A program made the translations under genes and the position numbers. Source: Pycnococcus provasolii (taxonomy: Eukaryota; Chlorophyta; Pseudoscourfieldiophyceae; Pseudoscourfieldiales). Taken from it: a stretch of 64,000 nucleotides of DNA. This document shows, piece by piece, positions 1 to 9,322 of this stretch. The stretch covers positions 62,001 through 126,000 of the forward strand of contig CP150579.1 of the NCBI GenBank assembly GCA_049487715.1. Direction: 5' to 3'. Under the pieces are notes generated by a model. That model was not told the origin of the DNA. It made no database searches and worked only from the letters and a program-made list of their open reading frames with translations. Numbering within the stretch: the first letter of the stretch is position 1; every line of letters starts with the position of its first letter.

Positions 1-29
1 ACAACACTACACGCACGTTATGTGGCCGC

Positions 30-1304
30 TTACATGTTGCGCACAGCCATATATGCGTACACCATATCGTCAGTCACCATCGCGCGGCGACGCTGAAACG
101 AAACGACGAGGTCTGTGAGAACGTCAATCAGCTTCGCCTTGATTTCTCCCGTAAGCATGCGCCCGCTCGCGTACTCCTCGCCAATGCGCGCCAACTCGTC
201 GTCGTCGTCGAGGAAGAACTTAAGCCACTGGTAGCTGACGTCGATGTCGATGTTCGCCCCCAGGCGGCGGTGCTCCTCCACCGTCTGCTGCCCACCGCTG
301 AATGCGTATTTGTTGATTTTGTCCTTGATTTGCTTTGGTGTATCTGTGAGGAAGATGGCGGACGTCTCGTCTGACGCGCTCATCTTACCCTTCGCGCCCT
401 GCAGCGCGGGGAAGAAGGACGCCTCGATGAGCGCAGGCTTGTGGTATCCCATGCGAGGTGCGCACTCGCGCGTCATGCGAAAGTACGGGTCCTGGTCAAT
501 CGCACACGGAATCAGACACCGCACGCCACTTGCGGATTTCTCGCCCTTGTCGTTTGTTTTTTTGCTCGCAGCATCCGGCTTGAAGCCGTCGCGTGCGCTG
601 TGCCAGCTTTTGATGTGTGGAAAGCTGGACGAGAACGACGGGCACGCCTGCACGGGCGGGAACCCGACCATGCCTAGCTTAGTCTCTCCCGCGAATCCGA
701 ACGTGCTTTGCGCTTGGTTGAGGTTGACAAGTTGTCCCATGCGAACGATGTTCCGGTAGAAGTCTCCACCGAGGTAGTCGAGGTCGCTGAAAATGAACGT
801 CTTTTTGACGTCGAATCCGACGGCGATGATGTCCTTCGCATTTTCGTGGCACAGCGTTCTCGCTTCGTCGACGCCAAGTCCCTTCATGTAAATTTTTTCG
901 TCGTCCGTCATTTGTACGACGAGGGGTACGTCGAACGCATCCTGGAGGTACTTCGTGATGAGGAACGGGATGAGGTGTCCTAGGTGCAGCGATCCCGACG
1001 ACGGCCCTCGTCCTGTGTACAGGAAGAACTTCTCTCCTCGCTGATAGCTGTCTAGTATGACGTCCAGGTCCCTGTGCGCGAAGAATATGCCGCGTCTGAT
1101 GAGCGTGTGCGCCCGCGTCGCCGTCACCGCCTCCAATTTGGCGACTAGGTCAGGCGTGATGCGTTGGCAACCCCACTGGTTAACGAGCTTATCATAGTCG
1201 ATGCCAGCTTCTTCCGAGCCGGACACCTCCCAAGGCGTAATTATTTGCTCCGACGACTCCAACGACGACTGAGAAGTCTCCATGTCCGAAGCGCCTCCGG
1301 ACAT
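30..1304 (-). CDS. Tryptophan-tRNA ligase, eukaryotic cytosolic type
   Basis: A 424-residue protein that charges tRNA-Trp with tryptophan for cytosolic translation. The class I signature is present: the HIGH-like HLGH at residues 107-110 inside TGRGPSSGSLHLGHLIPF, and the KMSKS-like KMSAS at 307-311. Blocks such as QMTDDEK, FIFSDLDY, CLIPCAIDQDPYFRMTR and the AFSGG region match the eukaryotic/archaeal TrpRS type rather than the bacterial/organellar one. There is no N-terminal WHEP domain, and a hydrophilic insertion of about 30 residues (232-261) precedes CLIPCAID. The start is the ATG at 1302-1304; a second Met at residue 8 is possible. It is divergent to the SDR gene at 1563, with telomere-like repeats in the shared promoter. 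Confidence 0.96.
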   Translation of the reverse strand: MSGGASDMETSQSSLESSEQIITPWEVSGSEEAGIDYDKLVNQWGCQRITPDLVAKLEAVTATRAHTLIRRGIFFAHRDLDVILDSYQRGEKFFLYTGRGPSSGSLHLGHLIPFLITKYLQDAFDVPLVVQMTDDEKIYMKGLGVDEARTLCHENAKDIIAVGFDVKKTFIFSDLDYLGGDFYRNIVRMGQLVNLNQAQSTFGFAGETKLGMVGFPPVQACPSFSSSFPHIKSWHSARDGFKPDAASKKTNDKGEKSASGVRCLIPCAIDQDPYFRMTRECAPRMGYHKPALIEASFFPALQGAKGKMSASDETSAIFLTDTPKQIKDKINKYAFSGGQQTVEEHRRLGANIDIDVSYQWLKFFLDDDDELARIGEEYASGRMLTGEIKAKLIDVLTDLVVSFQRRRAMVTDDMVYAYMAVRNM

Positions 1305-1387
1305 GATCGGATTGGTTCTTGGGATAAGGAGCGCCGCCGCCTATAAACGCAAACGGAAAAACAAGGCGTCTGATATTCGGGGTTCCA

Positions 1388-1427
1388 GTTAGGGGTTAGC
1401 GGTTAGGGGTTCGAGTTTTAGGGGTTA
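1388..1427. repeat. Telomere-like (TTAGGGG) tract in divergent promoter
   Basis: Three spaced copies of a ttagggg-type motif lie between the TrpRS start (1304) and the SDR start (1563). The tract resembles plant telo-box promoter elements or a short interstitial telomeric sequence. The rest of the 258-bp gap is AT-rich with no ORF. Confidence 0.6.
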
Positions 1428-1562
1428 CACGACCCTTATTTTAGGAGCCTCTGAAGTCTGGGCCAATTTTTTAATTCATCTCCCTCCCGGTAGATTTGTC
1501 CCTTTCGTTTTCAGCCACAAACTCGCAAACAAACGCCGTTTATTATTCCTCGATAGTCTATC

Positions 1563-2387
1563 ATGTCGAGCACGCGCCTCGTGACTGTCGTGTTTGGTGC
1601 GTCCGGGGGAATCGGACGTGCCCTTGTGTCTCTGTTGGCATCATCCTCGTCATCATCTGGTTCGGTTAATTCGGTTGGTCCTCACCATGTGCTTGCTTGT
1701 GGGCGTTCTCTGGAGAAATTACAATCCTCTATCATAGGTGGAACTTCTTCATCACTGCCGGCGTTTGATTCGTCCCTTGTGACGTTCTGCAAGGCGGATG
1801 CCACCTCCCTCGCTGACGTCGAACACGCACTCAAATGCGCGAAAGATATTGCCGAGCAAAATGACGCGAAAGTGCACGGAGCCGCGAACTGCGTCGGATC
1901 CATTCTACTCAAAGCTGCACACCAAACCAGCGACGAGGACTTTCACGACATCATGCGAACAAACGCGTCAAGCGCATTCTACGTCACGAGAACGTTCGCG
2001 AAACACCTCATGGGAAAAGGGGGCGGGTCCATCGCTCTCTGCGGATCCGCCGTCGCGGAAATTGGACTCCCAAACCACGAGGCGATCGCGGCGGCGAAAG
2101 GGGCGGTCGTCGGACTCACGCGGTCCGCAGCTGCGACGTACGCAAGGAAAAATGTGCGCGTGAATGCCATCCTGCCGGGACTTACCATCACACCCATGAC
2201 GGAGCGTATCACGTCAAACGAAAGCTCGAGAAAAGCGAGCGAAAAGTTGCACGCACTCGGACGGCTCGGCGAGGCTGAGGAGGTGGCGCGCGGACTGGCA
2301 TTCTTCTTAGACGAACGCAACTCATTCGTCACGGGACAAACGCTAGGCGTGGATGGTGGATTGAGCACATTGCACGTTCCGGCGTGA
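1563..2387 (+). CDS. SDR-family oxidoreductase (FabG-like), catalytic Tyr not conserved
   Basis: A 274-residue short-chain dehydrogenase/reductase. The Rossmann glycine motif GASGGIG is at residues 12-18, the family Asn is N134, the Ser is S162 in CGSAVAEIG, and the Lys is K179. The Tyr expected four residues before that Lys is Ile175 (IAAAK), so the classical Ser-Tyr-Lys triad is incomplete. The tail (FVTGQTLGVDGG) is typical of FabG-like enzymes. I recall bacterial SDRs with a similar NHEAIAAAK block, so this may be a recognised divergent subgroup; the substrate is unknown. A Ser-rich insert near residues 27-37 follows the nucleotide-binding helix. TGTAA at 2400-2404 follows the stop. Confidence 0.85.
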   Translation: MSSTRLVTVVFGASGGIGRALVSLLASSSSSSGSVNSVGPHHVLACGRSLEKLQSSIIGGTSSSLPAFDSSLVTFCKADATSLADVEHALKCAKDIAEQNDAKVHGAANCVGSILLKAAHQTSDEDFHDIMRTNASSAFYVTRTFAKHLMGKGGGSIALCGSAVAEIGLPNHEAIAAAKGAVVGLTRSAAATYARKNVRVNAILPGLTITPMTERITSNESSRKASEKLHALGRLGEAEEVARGLAFFLDERNSFVTGQTLGVDGGLSTLHVPA

Positions 2388-2424
2388 TGTGCACTTTGCT
2401 GTAATAAATACAAAGATTACTACC

Positions 2425-3561
2425 TTAACATCCCCAATGTGATCCCTTGCTGTCACGGCTTCCGCCGTCGTAGGGCACAGCGAGATTCAGTGTGACGAGG
2501 TGAGCGCCGGCATCGATGCTCTTGCCACGTCTGTTGACTCGAACGTTCGCCAGCAAGCGATTGTACTTGTCCATACGAACATCGCGTAGGAATATCGTAT
2601 GGCCGTCTAGCAGAGCGCTTAGCGCATCACGAGATTGCTCAGCCCACCGAGCTTCGGCGGCACATCTCGCCCTGCGCCCTCTCTCAGGCGCGTCGATTCC
2701 TCGTAGACGCACGGGAAGGTCTTTTGGGAGCCTAGAGCCCGTTCCTGCAAGCGCGGGCGGTGGCCAGCCACTGACAAAGATGCGTATCGTGTCGCCATCC
2801 ACGACTCGGCTCAAACGTGCGGCGCTGAATTTCGCAGTGTCGACGTCAATGACGCTGGCATTGCCGCCGCCGATAACAGCTGCAGAAGACTCACCGTCGC
2901 TTGTGATCGTCGTCACGATACGCTTATTTTTCGCGAGCATCGACGGCGTAATCATCCCGTGTTGCAGTGCATAAATCACGAAAGCCGCGAACACCGCGCC
3001 GATTTTCAGGAGACGTTTCGCGCCGGCTTGAGCTCGCTTCGTTTGCCTGGACATCGTCTGCACCTTTCTCTCGTATAGGTGAAGAATGTCGTGAATGTGC
3101 CGCAGCTCGACCGGTTCGCCGCCGGCGGCGGCGGCCCACCGTCGCACAACCTTCTTCGTGATTTGCGCCGAGCCAACTATGCTGTACCTCGCAAAGACGA
3201 TGGCGTCGACGACAACCTCGAGCGCGCCGAGAGATAAAAGCGCTTGGTGGCAGTAGACGGCAAAGGAAGGCAGTGCCGGAACGTAGCGCAGAACCGCGAG
3301 CGTGGCGTAGTACGTCGCCCTCTTCGGACGCGTCACAGACTCGAGCATAGAGATGGCTGTGAGCGTTGCGATGACCACAACATGCACAAGGTAGTTCTTG
3401 CAGAACGTGAGGACGGGTGTTAGCGCGTGCCAAACGGTCGGCGGCGCGCCTTGCACGGCGTGTATGACGAGTCCAAGGACAGCGCTTAGGTTGGAAAAGT
3501 ACCATACGGTCGCGCCCAAGTCCGGCGGAACTCCCATTCCCATGCTGACGAACGGCATCAC
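2425..3561 (-). CDS. Membrane-anchored staphylococcal nuclease-like (TNase) protein
   Basis: A 378-residue protein with a hydrophobic N-terminal half (candidate membrane helices around residues 18-36, 48-72, 83-130 and 184-200) and a C-terminal thermonuclease fold. In the nuclease part, VVDGDT (253-258), RLRGIDAPE (285-293) and DKYNR (331-335) carry the Asp, Arg, Glu and Arg residues equivalent to the SNase active site, so it should be a working calcium-dependent nuclease. The family includes plant membrane-attached CAN nucleases and fungal LCL3, but a multi-helix N-terminus of this kind is not the standard plant arrangement. Start ATG is at 3559-3561. It is divergent from the Tudor-like gene. 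Confidence 0.85.
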   Translation of the reverse strand: MMPFVSMGMGVPPDLGATVWYFSNLSAVLGLVIHAVQGAPPTVWHALTPVLTFCKNYLVHVVVIATLTAISMLESVTRPKRATYYATLAVLRYVPALPSFAVYCHQALLSLGALEVVVDAIVFARYSIVGSAQITKKVVRRWAAAAGGEPVELRHIHDILHLYERKVQTMSRQTKRAQAGAKRLLKIGAVFAAFVIYALQHGMITPSMLAKNKRIVTTITSDGESSAAVIGGGNASVIDVDTAKFSAARLSRVVDGDTIRIFVSGWPPPALAGTGSRLPKDLPVRLRGIDAPERGRRARCAAEARWAEQSRDALSALLDGHTIFLRDVRMDKYNRLLANVRVNRRGKSIDAGAHLVTLNLAVPYDGGSRDSKGSHWGC

Positions 3562-3934
3562 GAAGCGATGAGCGATGAAGCGATGAAGCGATGAAGCGAT
3601 GAGCTCACCAGGTGGCGTATGCAGGGAAGGTTGCGTCCTGCAAGGAAGGTGCGAGGTGCGAGGTGAGCGAGCAAGTGCAATGGAGCGGCGCTTGCATGCA
3701 ATGGCGAGTGAAGTCAGTCAAGCCGCATGTCGCATGCCGCGTGCACTGCCGTGGTGGGCGGCAAGGTGTGGTTCACGAACGCGTGACGTGGCAAGCAGGC
3801 CGCAGAGAAGGGGACGGATGCATCCAGCCTGGATTCTTATCCTGGGAATGCAGCGCGCGCACACACAAACTCCTCGCTCGCTTGTCATCGTTCCCCTCCG
3901 TTCGCGTTCGCGTTCGCGCACGCGCACACTTGTC
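3562..3934. promoter_or_regulatory. Divergent promoter region with GATGAAGC repeats
   Basis: Gap between the nuclease gene (minus, start 3561) and the most likely start of the next gene (3935). It begins with four near-copies of a GCGATGAA unit (3564-3605) and ends with a short GTTCGC/GCACGC repeat (3898-3928). The downstream reading frame happens to stay open through it, but its composition is not protein-like. Confidence 0.4.
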
Positions 3935-5257
3935 ATGGGGGGCAAGACAGGCCAAGGCGGTGCTGACGACGTGCCGGCCGCGGCTCCTCTGAAAGATGGC
4001 AAGGCGCTCAAGCCTGCGCCTGCGGGTATATCCACGGCCACCTCGTCTGCTCTCGCAATTGGAATCGGCATATGCGTCGTGGGTTCCGTGTTCAAGATGG
4101 GAGGAGGCGAGTTGTTCGAAGGGATTACACAGTCACTCGTGTCAATTGGAAACGCCGCGAAGAAGATGAAAGGGCCGGTCGACGAGCTTGCTGAGAACAT
4201 GCGCTCGCTCTCGCAGAGGAAGGAGAGGAGGAAGAAGACGAAGAAGAGGAAGGCGAGGAACCTCCTGAAGAAGTCTGCGGCGGAGTCCGAGGACGATGAT
4301 AGCGAGTCTGACGATGACGAAGAAGATGGAGATGGTGAGGATGACGAGGTTGAGGTTGTGCGTAAGCCGTTGACTCCCGAGAAGGTGAATGAGGACAGGC
4401 AGAAGACGAAAGCGCACAACAACGGCGGCGAGGACGACAAGGACGACCCGCCGTGGATACCGCCACCGACTGAGAGCGCGCCTCCGTCGAAGAGCACGAC
4501 GGCGTTCACCGGCGACAAGGACAAAGAACACGACGACACCTTGACCGACACGCCGCGCGCATGCGAAGCCAAGAGGATGACGAGGGCGGCGGCAGCCACC
4601 AAGACGCCGCAGCTACAGGCTGACCGCCCGCCGCCCGCCGCTGCCCAAGTCGACAACGACAACGACAAGACGGTCTCCGAGGACGTCCCGAGTTATGGGC
4701 TGCGCCATAATCATCACAGGCACATGCACAGCAACGCTCAGGTGTACGTCGGCCGACGTTACGCGCGCATCTTCGTCGAGGATGGTAAGCCGTACGGTGG
4801 CACAATCACGAAATACCTCGACGAGAAGAAGTGGTGGCGTGTGCGATACGACGATGGCGACGAAGAGGACAGGAATGCTGACGAGTTGGAGTTGGGCATG
4901 GCCTTTGCCGAGGAGCATGGCTTCGCATCTGCGCAGCCGCCATCGACTCCTCGCCGTCGCGTCGTTAAGCCAAATGCCGCAGCTGGCGCCGTGAGCACTC
5001 CCCCACCCGTGGACGAATTTATGGATTTCCTCACCACTCTCACTCCGCCTCAGGCGGAGGCGCATCCGAAGGGGCGCGCCACGCAGGAGTCCGATGCCAT
5101 GGCGGAGGACGACATGCCAGGCGAGAAACGTTTTGCACCGCTCGATGCGGTGTGCGCCTTCGCGCCATCGGGAACCCAAACCATCGAGGCTGGAAACGAC
5201 GAGGTTGATGAGCTTCGGCGCAAGCGCCTTCGCTACTACAGCGTTTCATCCGCTTAA
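3935..5257 (+). CDS. Predicted membrane-anchored protein with Tudor/Agenet-like domain
   Basis: About 440 residues when started at the ATG at 3935 (MGGKTGQGG). The frame is open from 3599, but the extra 112 codons look non-coding. Residues 34-55 form a Gly/Ala-rich hydrophobic segment that could be a membrane helix. Next come a Lys/Arg-rich stretch (about 95-118) and a long acidic, low-complexity middle. Residues 270-320 hold a Tudor-like beta-barrel block: VGRRYARIF, GGTITKY, WWRVRYDDGDEED. This resembles the plant PTM/DIR17 Tudor type that binds modified Lys or Arg in chromatin factors. The combination of a membrane segment with a Tudor-like block suggests nuclear-envelope attachment, which is inference. 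No catalytic domain is seen. Confidence 0.65.
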   Translation: MGGKTGQGGADDVPAAAPLKDGKALKPAPAGISTATSSALAIGIGICVVGSVFKMGGGELFEGITQSLVSIGNAAKKMKGPVDELAENMRSLSQRKERRKKTKKRKARNLLKKSAAESEDDDSESDDDEEDGDGEDDEVEVVRKPLTPEKVNEDRQKTKAHNNGGEDDKDDPPWIPPPTESAPPSKSTTAFTGDKDKEHDDTLTDTPRACEAKRMTRAAAATKTPQLQADRPPPAAAQVDNDNDKTVSEDVPSYGLRHNHHRHMHSNAQVYVGRRYARIFVEDGKPYGGTITKYLDEKKWWRVRYDDGDEEDRNADELELGMAFAEEHGFASAQPPSTPRRRVVKPNAAAGAVSTPPPVDEFMDFLTTLTPPQAEAHPKGRATQESDAMAEDDMPGEKRFAPLDAVCAFAPSGTQTIEAGNDEVDELRRKRLRYYSVSSA

Positions 5258-5323
5258 AAGCAGTCAAGAAGGATAGGTAACAAAGTCACGTGACAAGGAA
5301 ATAATTACAAGGAGGTTACAGAA

Positions 5324-7132
5324 TCATCTCGCATGAAGAGCCTCGCGCATAACACCAATCACACGAACTGAGGCACTGCCATCGTGCACGGCAAGAAGCG
5401 CGTCGCGTTTACCTGCGACTTCACGCAGGCGCCTGATGGGATCGACGCCAGGCGCCATTGCCTCAGCACCCCACCATGGCGCAAGCCGCGCCGTCTTCGG
5501 ATCAGAAAGCCATCGACTCCACAGAACGAGCTCGAGGATGTCCGAAAATTCGTCGCCGTCCGTGGCGGAGAGCGCGGCACCCGCCGCCACCTCAGGCATC
5601 ATGTCGAGGTGCTTGTCGTTGCGAAATTGGTGCATGATTTCCGGCACAGCCATGTACACAACTCCCGTGCGATTCTGCAGCATTGCGTAGAAGTTCGTTG
5701 TTGAGTATCCGCTCGCCACCACGTCCGCCACTGGAAGCCACTCCTCCGATCGCATGGCGAGCAGCGCCGCCGAATCCTCCTTTGCAAGCCCAAGGTTGGT
5801 CAGGTTCACGTCGTGCGTGGCTGTGCAGCGAGCACGCGCGGCGGCGGCGGCGGCGCGGTCGCTTGGCGGCGAGCGCGGATGCTCGAGCAGAAGAAGCTTT
5901 CCCAGCCGTCCTTTCGCGGCACCGCCGCTGTCCTCGCCGAAGAATCGCTTGAGGCCATGGCAGACGGCGTCGACAATCTGCGCCGTCCCCGTCGTCTGCC
6001 CTGCGACGAGCACGAGCGTGTCTCTCGTTGGGTCCATGCGCAGCATCTTTCGAAGAACGCCTCGGCGTCGCCACTCGTCAGCGAGCAGTCCATCCGTCGC
6101 GAGCGCGGCGGGCACCTTCGATGCGCCCGCGCCTCGCGCGGCGGCACGGCGCTGCCGCACGCCCTCGTCGTACATCGGCGCACCAACGACGTCAACACGG
6201 CCTGTGTATGTGCTGTGCGCGATCAGAACATCCTTGGCAGTGTTATCCGCCGCGAGGAAGGCGTACATGCGATCTGCCGAAGGGCCGCAGCTGCTCTCCA
6301 CCTTTGCGATCGTCGCAAGTGCGGACGCATATCGATCTTCCACGAAGAGTGTCACGGACGGCGTTCTCGACGCGCGACGCATCACCTCGGCGCCGAGACA
6401 AATCGCGCGCTGGCTCGCGGCGGTACCTTCGGCGCTCGCGCTCGCCGCGACGAGCAGGATGTCGTGCGGGTCGTCGGCGTTGGAAACGTATTCGTCGAGA
6501 GTTTGCACCAACGCACCTTGCGGCGCCGACGACGTGTCCCTGTCGTCGTCTCCCTCCTCTTCTTCGATGACAAGCTGCACGTTCGCCCGCTTCAGAGCTA
6601 GCCTTTTGAGCCTGACGAGACGCGCGCACGCTCCGGAGAAGTGCACGGACACCGCCGCGCCGCCGTGCGCCGCCAGTCCTACCACCGCCTCGACGGAGTT
6701 CCAGCTGCCCGTGTCGCTCGCCACCGCCTTGATTCTCACGCCAGCGAGTGCCCTTGCGGCCGCCTCCGCGTTCGCCTCAGGAGCAAGCGGCGGCGGCGGG
6801 TGTGCGTCGTGAGCACGACCAAGTTGCGATTGCGATGGGACGGTAGATTGGCCTCCGGATGCTTTTGAATCTGACGAGCCTGAAGGGGAAGCCGACGAGC
6901 TGCCCAGGTTAAGGGAGGAGTGGCGGACTTCACTATGATGACGCAAGGTAGTACTACTCTTCAAGCTTGACGAGTAGATGAAGTACAGGTATATGAGCAC
7001 CAGTACAAGCTGGATGATTAAAATACAACCAACACGCCATCGCCCCTTGAAGGAGGATCGACCAGTCAGTGAGTGAGAAGAGATTCGACGCACAGTCACG
7101 GGCATCAATGAAGACTTGTTTCGCGATCGCAT
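5324..7132 (-). CDS. Type II membrane protein, possible glycosyltransferase
   Basis: A 602-residue protein. After a basic N-terminus of about 30 residues there is one hydrophobic helix (about 33-55, IIQLVLVLIYLYFIY), followed by a Ser-rich stem and a large luminal-type globular region. This is the topology of Golgi glycosyltransferases. The C-terminal half has Rossmann-like pieces (TLVLVAGQTTG; LLLLEHPRSPPSD) and a VADVVASGYSTTNFYAML segment reminiscent of GT-B nucleotide-sugar enzymes, but I do not recognise the family. Function is therefore only suggested. Start ATG is at 7130-7132. Confidence 0.6.
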   Translation of the reverse strand: MRSRNKSSLMPVTVRRISSHSLTGRSSFKGRWRVGCILIIQLVLVLIYLYFIYSSSLKSSTTLRHHSEVRHSSLNLGSSSASPSGSSDSKASGGQSTVPSQSQLGRAHDAHPPPPLAPEANAEAAARALAGVRIKAVASDTGSWNSVEAVVGLAAHGGAAVSVHFSGACARLVRLKRLALKRANVQLVIEEEEGDDDRDTSSAPQGALVQTLDEYVSNADDPHDILLVAASASAEGTAASQRAICLGAEVMRRASRTPSVTLFVEDRYASALATIAKVESSCGPSADRMYAFLAADNTAKDVLIAHSTYTGRVDVVGAPMYDEGVRQRRAAARGAGASKVPAALATDGLLADEWRRRGVLRKMLRMDPTRDTLVLVAGQTTGTAQIVDAVCHGLKRFFGEDSGGAAKGRLGKLLLLEHPRSPPSDRAAAAAARARCTATHDVNLTNLGLAKEDSAALLAMRSEEWLPVADVVASGYSTTNFYAMLQNRTGVVYMAVPEIMHQFRNDKHLDMMPEVAAGAALSATDGDEFSDILELVLWSRWLSDPKTARLAPWWGAEAMAPGVDPIRRLREVAGKRDALLAVHDGSASVRVIGVMREALHAR

Positions 7133-7730
7133 AGATCTGGAGAATGGCCGGAGATGAATGCATGCGAGAACATCCTCATCCGAACCGAACCGGGAGTGAA
7201 CTCGGGAGGGAGGGACACACCGTTCTTCAGAAGGCCTTCGCTCGCTGGACGGCTGGACCTCTTTCTTATTAAGGTAACCTTAGGCGCCTACCTTTAATGG
7301 AGTAACGGGGTGGGGTGCCACTCGTTGACGTTGACGACTACTCCATCCAGTCCGTCACTCGGGGCGGAACCGTTGAAGTGTTGAACGTCCCACGAATCCA
7401 CGATACCATACCGTACCGCAGAGAGAAGAACCTACCTCTCGACCGTTTTGCGAATTGATCGAATTCGCGCGCCGCCGCCGTGGGCCCCCTCTCCACGTCG
7501 GGTTATCGTATGGTTAGGGTAACGCCTCGTGAGCCTCGTGCGATCTTTATTATATGGCCGATACGTACGCCGGATCATAACGATGGCACGAGGCCACCCC
7601 CCGGCACCCGCCGCCTCCCTCACGGCCTCACCCCTACTTACGGAATGCGTTACAGCCATAGATGCACATACCGAGGGAACGCGTCAATACCACCCGTAAA
7701 CAAGGTTTTCAACAACATATTTTAGGTGCC

Positions 7731-7766
7731 GTGTTTGCGCAAACACGTTTGTGTTTGCGCAAACAC
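7731..7766. promoter_or_regulatory. Two tandem perfect 16-bp palindromes
   Basis: The sequence GTGTTTGCGCAAACAC occurs at 7731-7746 and again at 7751-7766, separated by GTTT. Each copy is a perfect dyad, and the copies are spaced 20 bp apart (about two helical turns). It looks like a double site for a homodimeric DNA-binding protein; no partner can be named. Confidence 0.6.
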
Positions 7767-8059
7767 ACTTTTCCAAAATCGGGGGCCGCCACCACTATCC
7801 GGATCCGAATAGACGTTGGGGGCCGGATTAGTGTTTAAGTTAGATGTAAACGATGAAGTCCAGTGATTACACACTTGTAAAACCAAACACGACATTTATT
7901 TGAAACTAGAAATACTGGATGTGTGTGGTACACTGGTACTCTGGTACTGGAGTAGCTTCAAGCCTTCAACAAGCAAGTGAGTGACCAGTGACTCTTTTCT
8001 TCTTTTTCTTGACTAAGGTAGTACAACAAGTTTTTCCCTCAAAAAAAATGTTTTGTTAC

Positions 8060-8102
8060 CAAACTCAAACTCAAACTCAAACTCAAACTCAAACTCAAAC
8101 TC
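8060..8102. repeat. AAACTC hexamer microsatellite
   Basis: About seven tandem copies of a CAAACT hexamer with no interruptions, in non-coding sequence. Confidence 0.9.
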
Positions 8103-8274
8103 TGCTAGCATTTCTTATTGTGTGGTTCTCCTGCTGTAGTAGTAGTGGATTAGGATGGATCGCAACACTACTGGTGGGTCAAAAAAAATGCTGAGTGCTG
8201 ACTGCTCGTGCCTCGTCGTGAGCGGGTCATTCCATCCTCAGTTCCTCACCACGTCGGTCGTCGGTCGTGTTTTT

Positions 8275-9322
8275 TTAAGGAAACCTTTTTTTCTCCCTTT
8301 TTCGTCTTTTTCGTCTTTTTCGTCTTTTTCGTCTTTTTGTTTTTTTGTTTTTTTTCGTCTTTTTCGTCTTTTTCGGTTTGTCAAGTCTTATGGTTTGTTC
8401 GCATGCTTCCGACGGGCATCCAGCTGTGGAGAAGACACCGGCTATCTGTGAGTCTGTGAGGCCGCAGACTGTGATAGCAATGAGGCCTGCATAGTCAGAA
8501 AATGTGAGAGATGCAGATTCAAGGCTTGAATCTTGGCTGGGGAGTTGATTGCCGCCCTGTTCGTCGAGGACATCGGAGGACCCTAACCCAGATGGTAACC
8601 CATCTGATTGGAAGAGACCGCCATCCCCGACACCAAGCAGCACGGATCCAGTCACCAGCGAACTAAGGTCCGCGTCAAGGAATGGTTGATCACTTTCGTC
8701 GCCGATGCGCACAGAAGAACTTACTTCTTCAAGGTTGGACGCGCAGAGTTTCTTGAGACCTGGGTTGCCGAATACCTGTACGATTGAATGGGATAGATTG
8801 TCAGAGGGAAAAGGGCAGTGCACAAAGTGTGGTGGAGGTAATGATGGGTTGTCACGTACGCTGAAGGAACCGGTGGTCACTGTCTTCAGTAGAGATAGGT
8901 TGATGTTGACGAGTTCGAGGTTGTTTGTGATCTGTTGTATTGTTTGAATTGAAGTTTTGTAAGAAGAGTGAGTGAATTTCACATGCAGTGCGTGATACGG
9001 TTTGTTGTTATGGAAGAACAAACAAAACAAGGAATAAAAAGACAAGAGAGCAGTGTGTGAGACGTACGGTGATGAATATCACCTCCTTCAGCGCAGACAA
9101 GTCCACGGTGACGAGCCCCGGACATTCGTTAATCTGTGTGTTCAGAGAGGCGTGTGTTGTATATGTGTCGTTGAGGAGTGGTGAGCACATGGTGAGTTTG
9201 GTGCAATCAGTTGAAAAGTGGATTATGCACTTCAAAGGGAGGATACGTACGAGGACGCCCACAAGCGAGATAGGTTGACCCGTAAGACGAGGCGCGGAGA
9301 CACTCCTCAAAGCGGGCACCAC
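8275..9322 (-). CDS. Spliced leucine-rich-repeat-like gene, 5' end incomplete
   Basis: On the minus strand, short LRR-like exons join in phase 0. A first exon ends at 9251 (..APRLTGQPISLVGVL). Exon 9068-9133 is 22 codons (INECPGLVTVDLSALKEV..). Exon 8860-8931 is 24 codons (ITNNLELVNINLSLLKTV..). The next exon starts at 8775 (VFGNPGLKKLCASNLEEV..). The three introns (9134-9250, 8932-9067, 8776-8859) start GTACGT and end CAG. A further GTAAGT at 8719-8724 may be another donor, so the 3' structure is uncertain; the open frame ends at 8275 after a Lys-rich tail encoded by a TTTTTCGTC repeat. No start codon is visible, and upstream sequence belongs to a plus-strand gene, so this copy looks truncated. 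The protein family is LRR/receptor-L-like only by pattern. Confidence 0.45.
8295..8380. repeat. TTTTTCGTC nonamer array
   Basis: Repeated 9-bp pyrimidine-rich units on the plus strand, giving Lys/Arg runs if read on the minus strand. They are either the tail of the LRR-like gene or its 3' untranslated region. Confidence 0.7.

Larger units (their letters stand above)
7133..8274. other. Intergenic region without a recognised gene
   Basis: About 1.1 kb. Nothing protein-like is seen on either strand. It contains the paired palindromes (7731-7766), an AAACTC hexamer array (8060-8102) and promoter-like sequence for the gene at 5324-7132. An AT-rich half begins near 7850. Confidence 0.5.

Noticed and set aside
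3599-3934. N-terminal extension of the Tudor-like protein
   Set aside because: The frame is open but reads low-complexity DNA repeats, leaves under 40 bp for the divergent promoter, and a clear ATG follows at 3935.
8060-8102. CRISPR-like or satellite array
   Set aside because: It is a simple hexamer repeat with no spacers.
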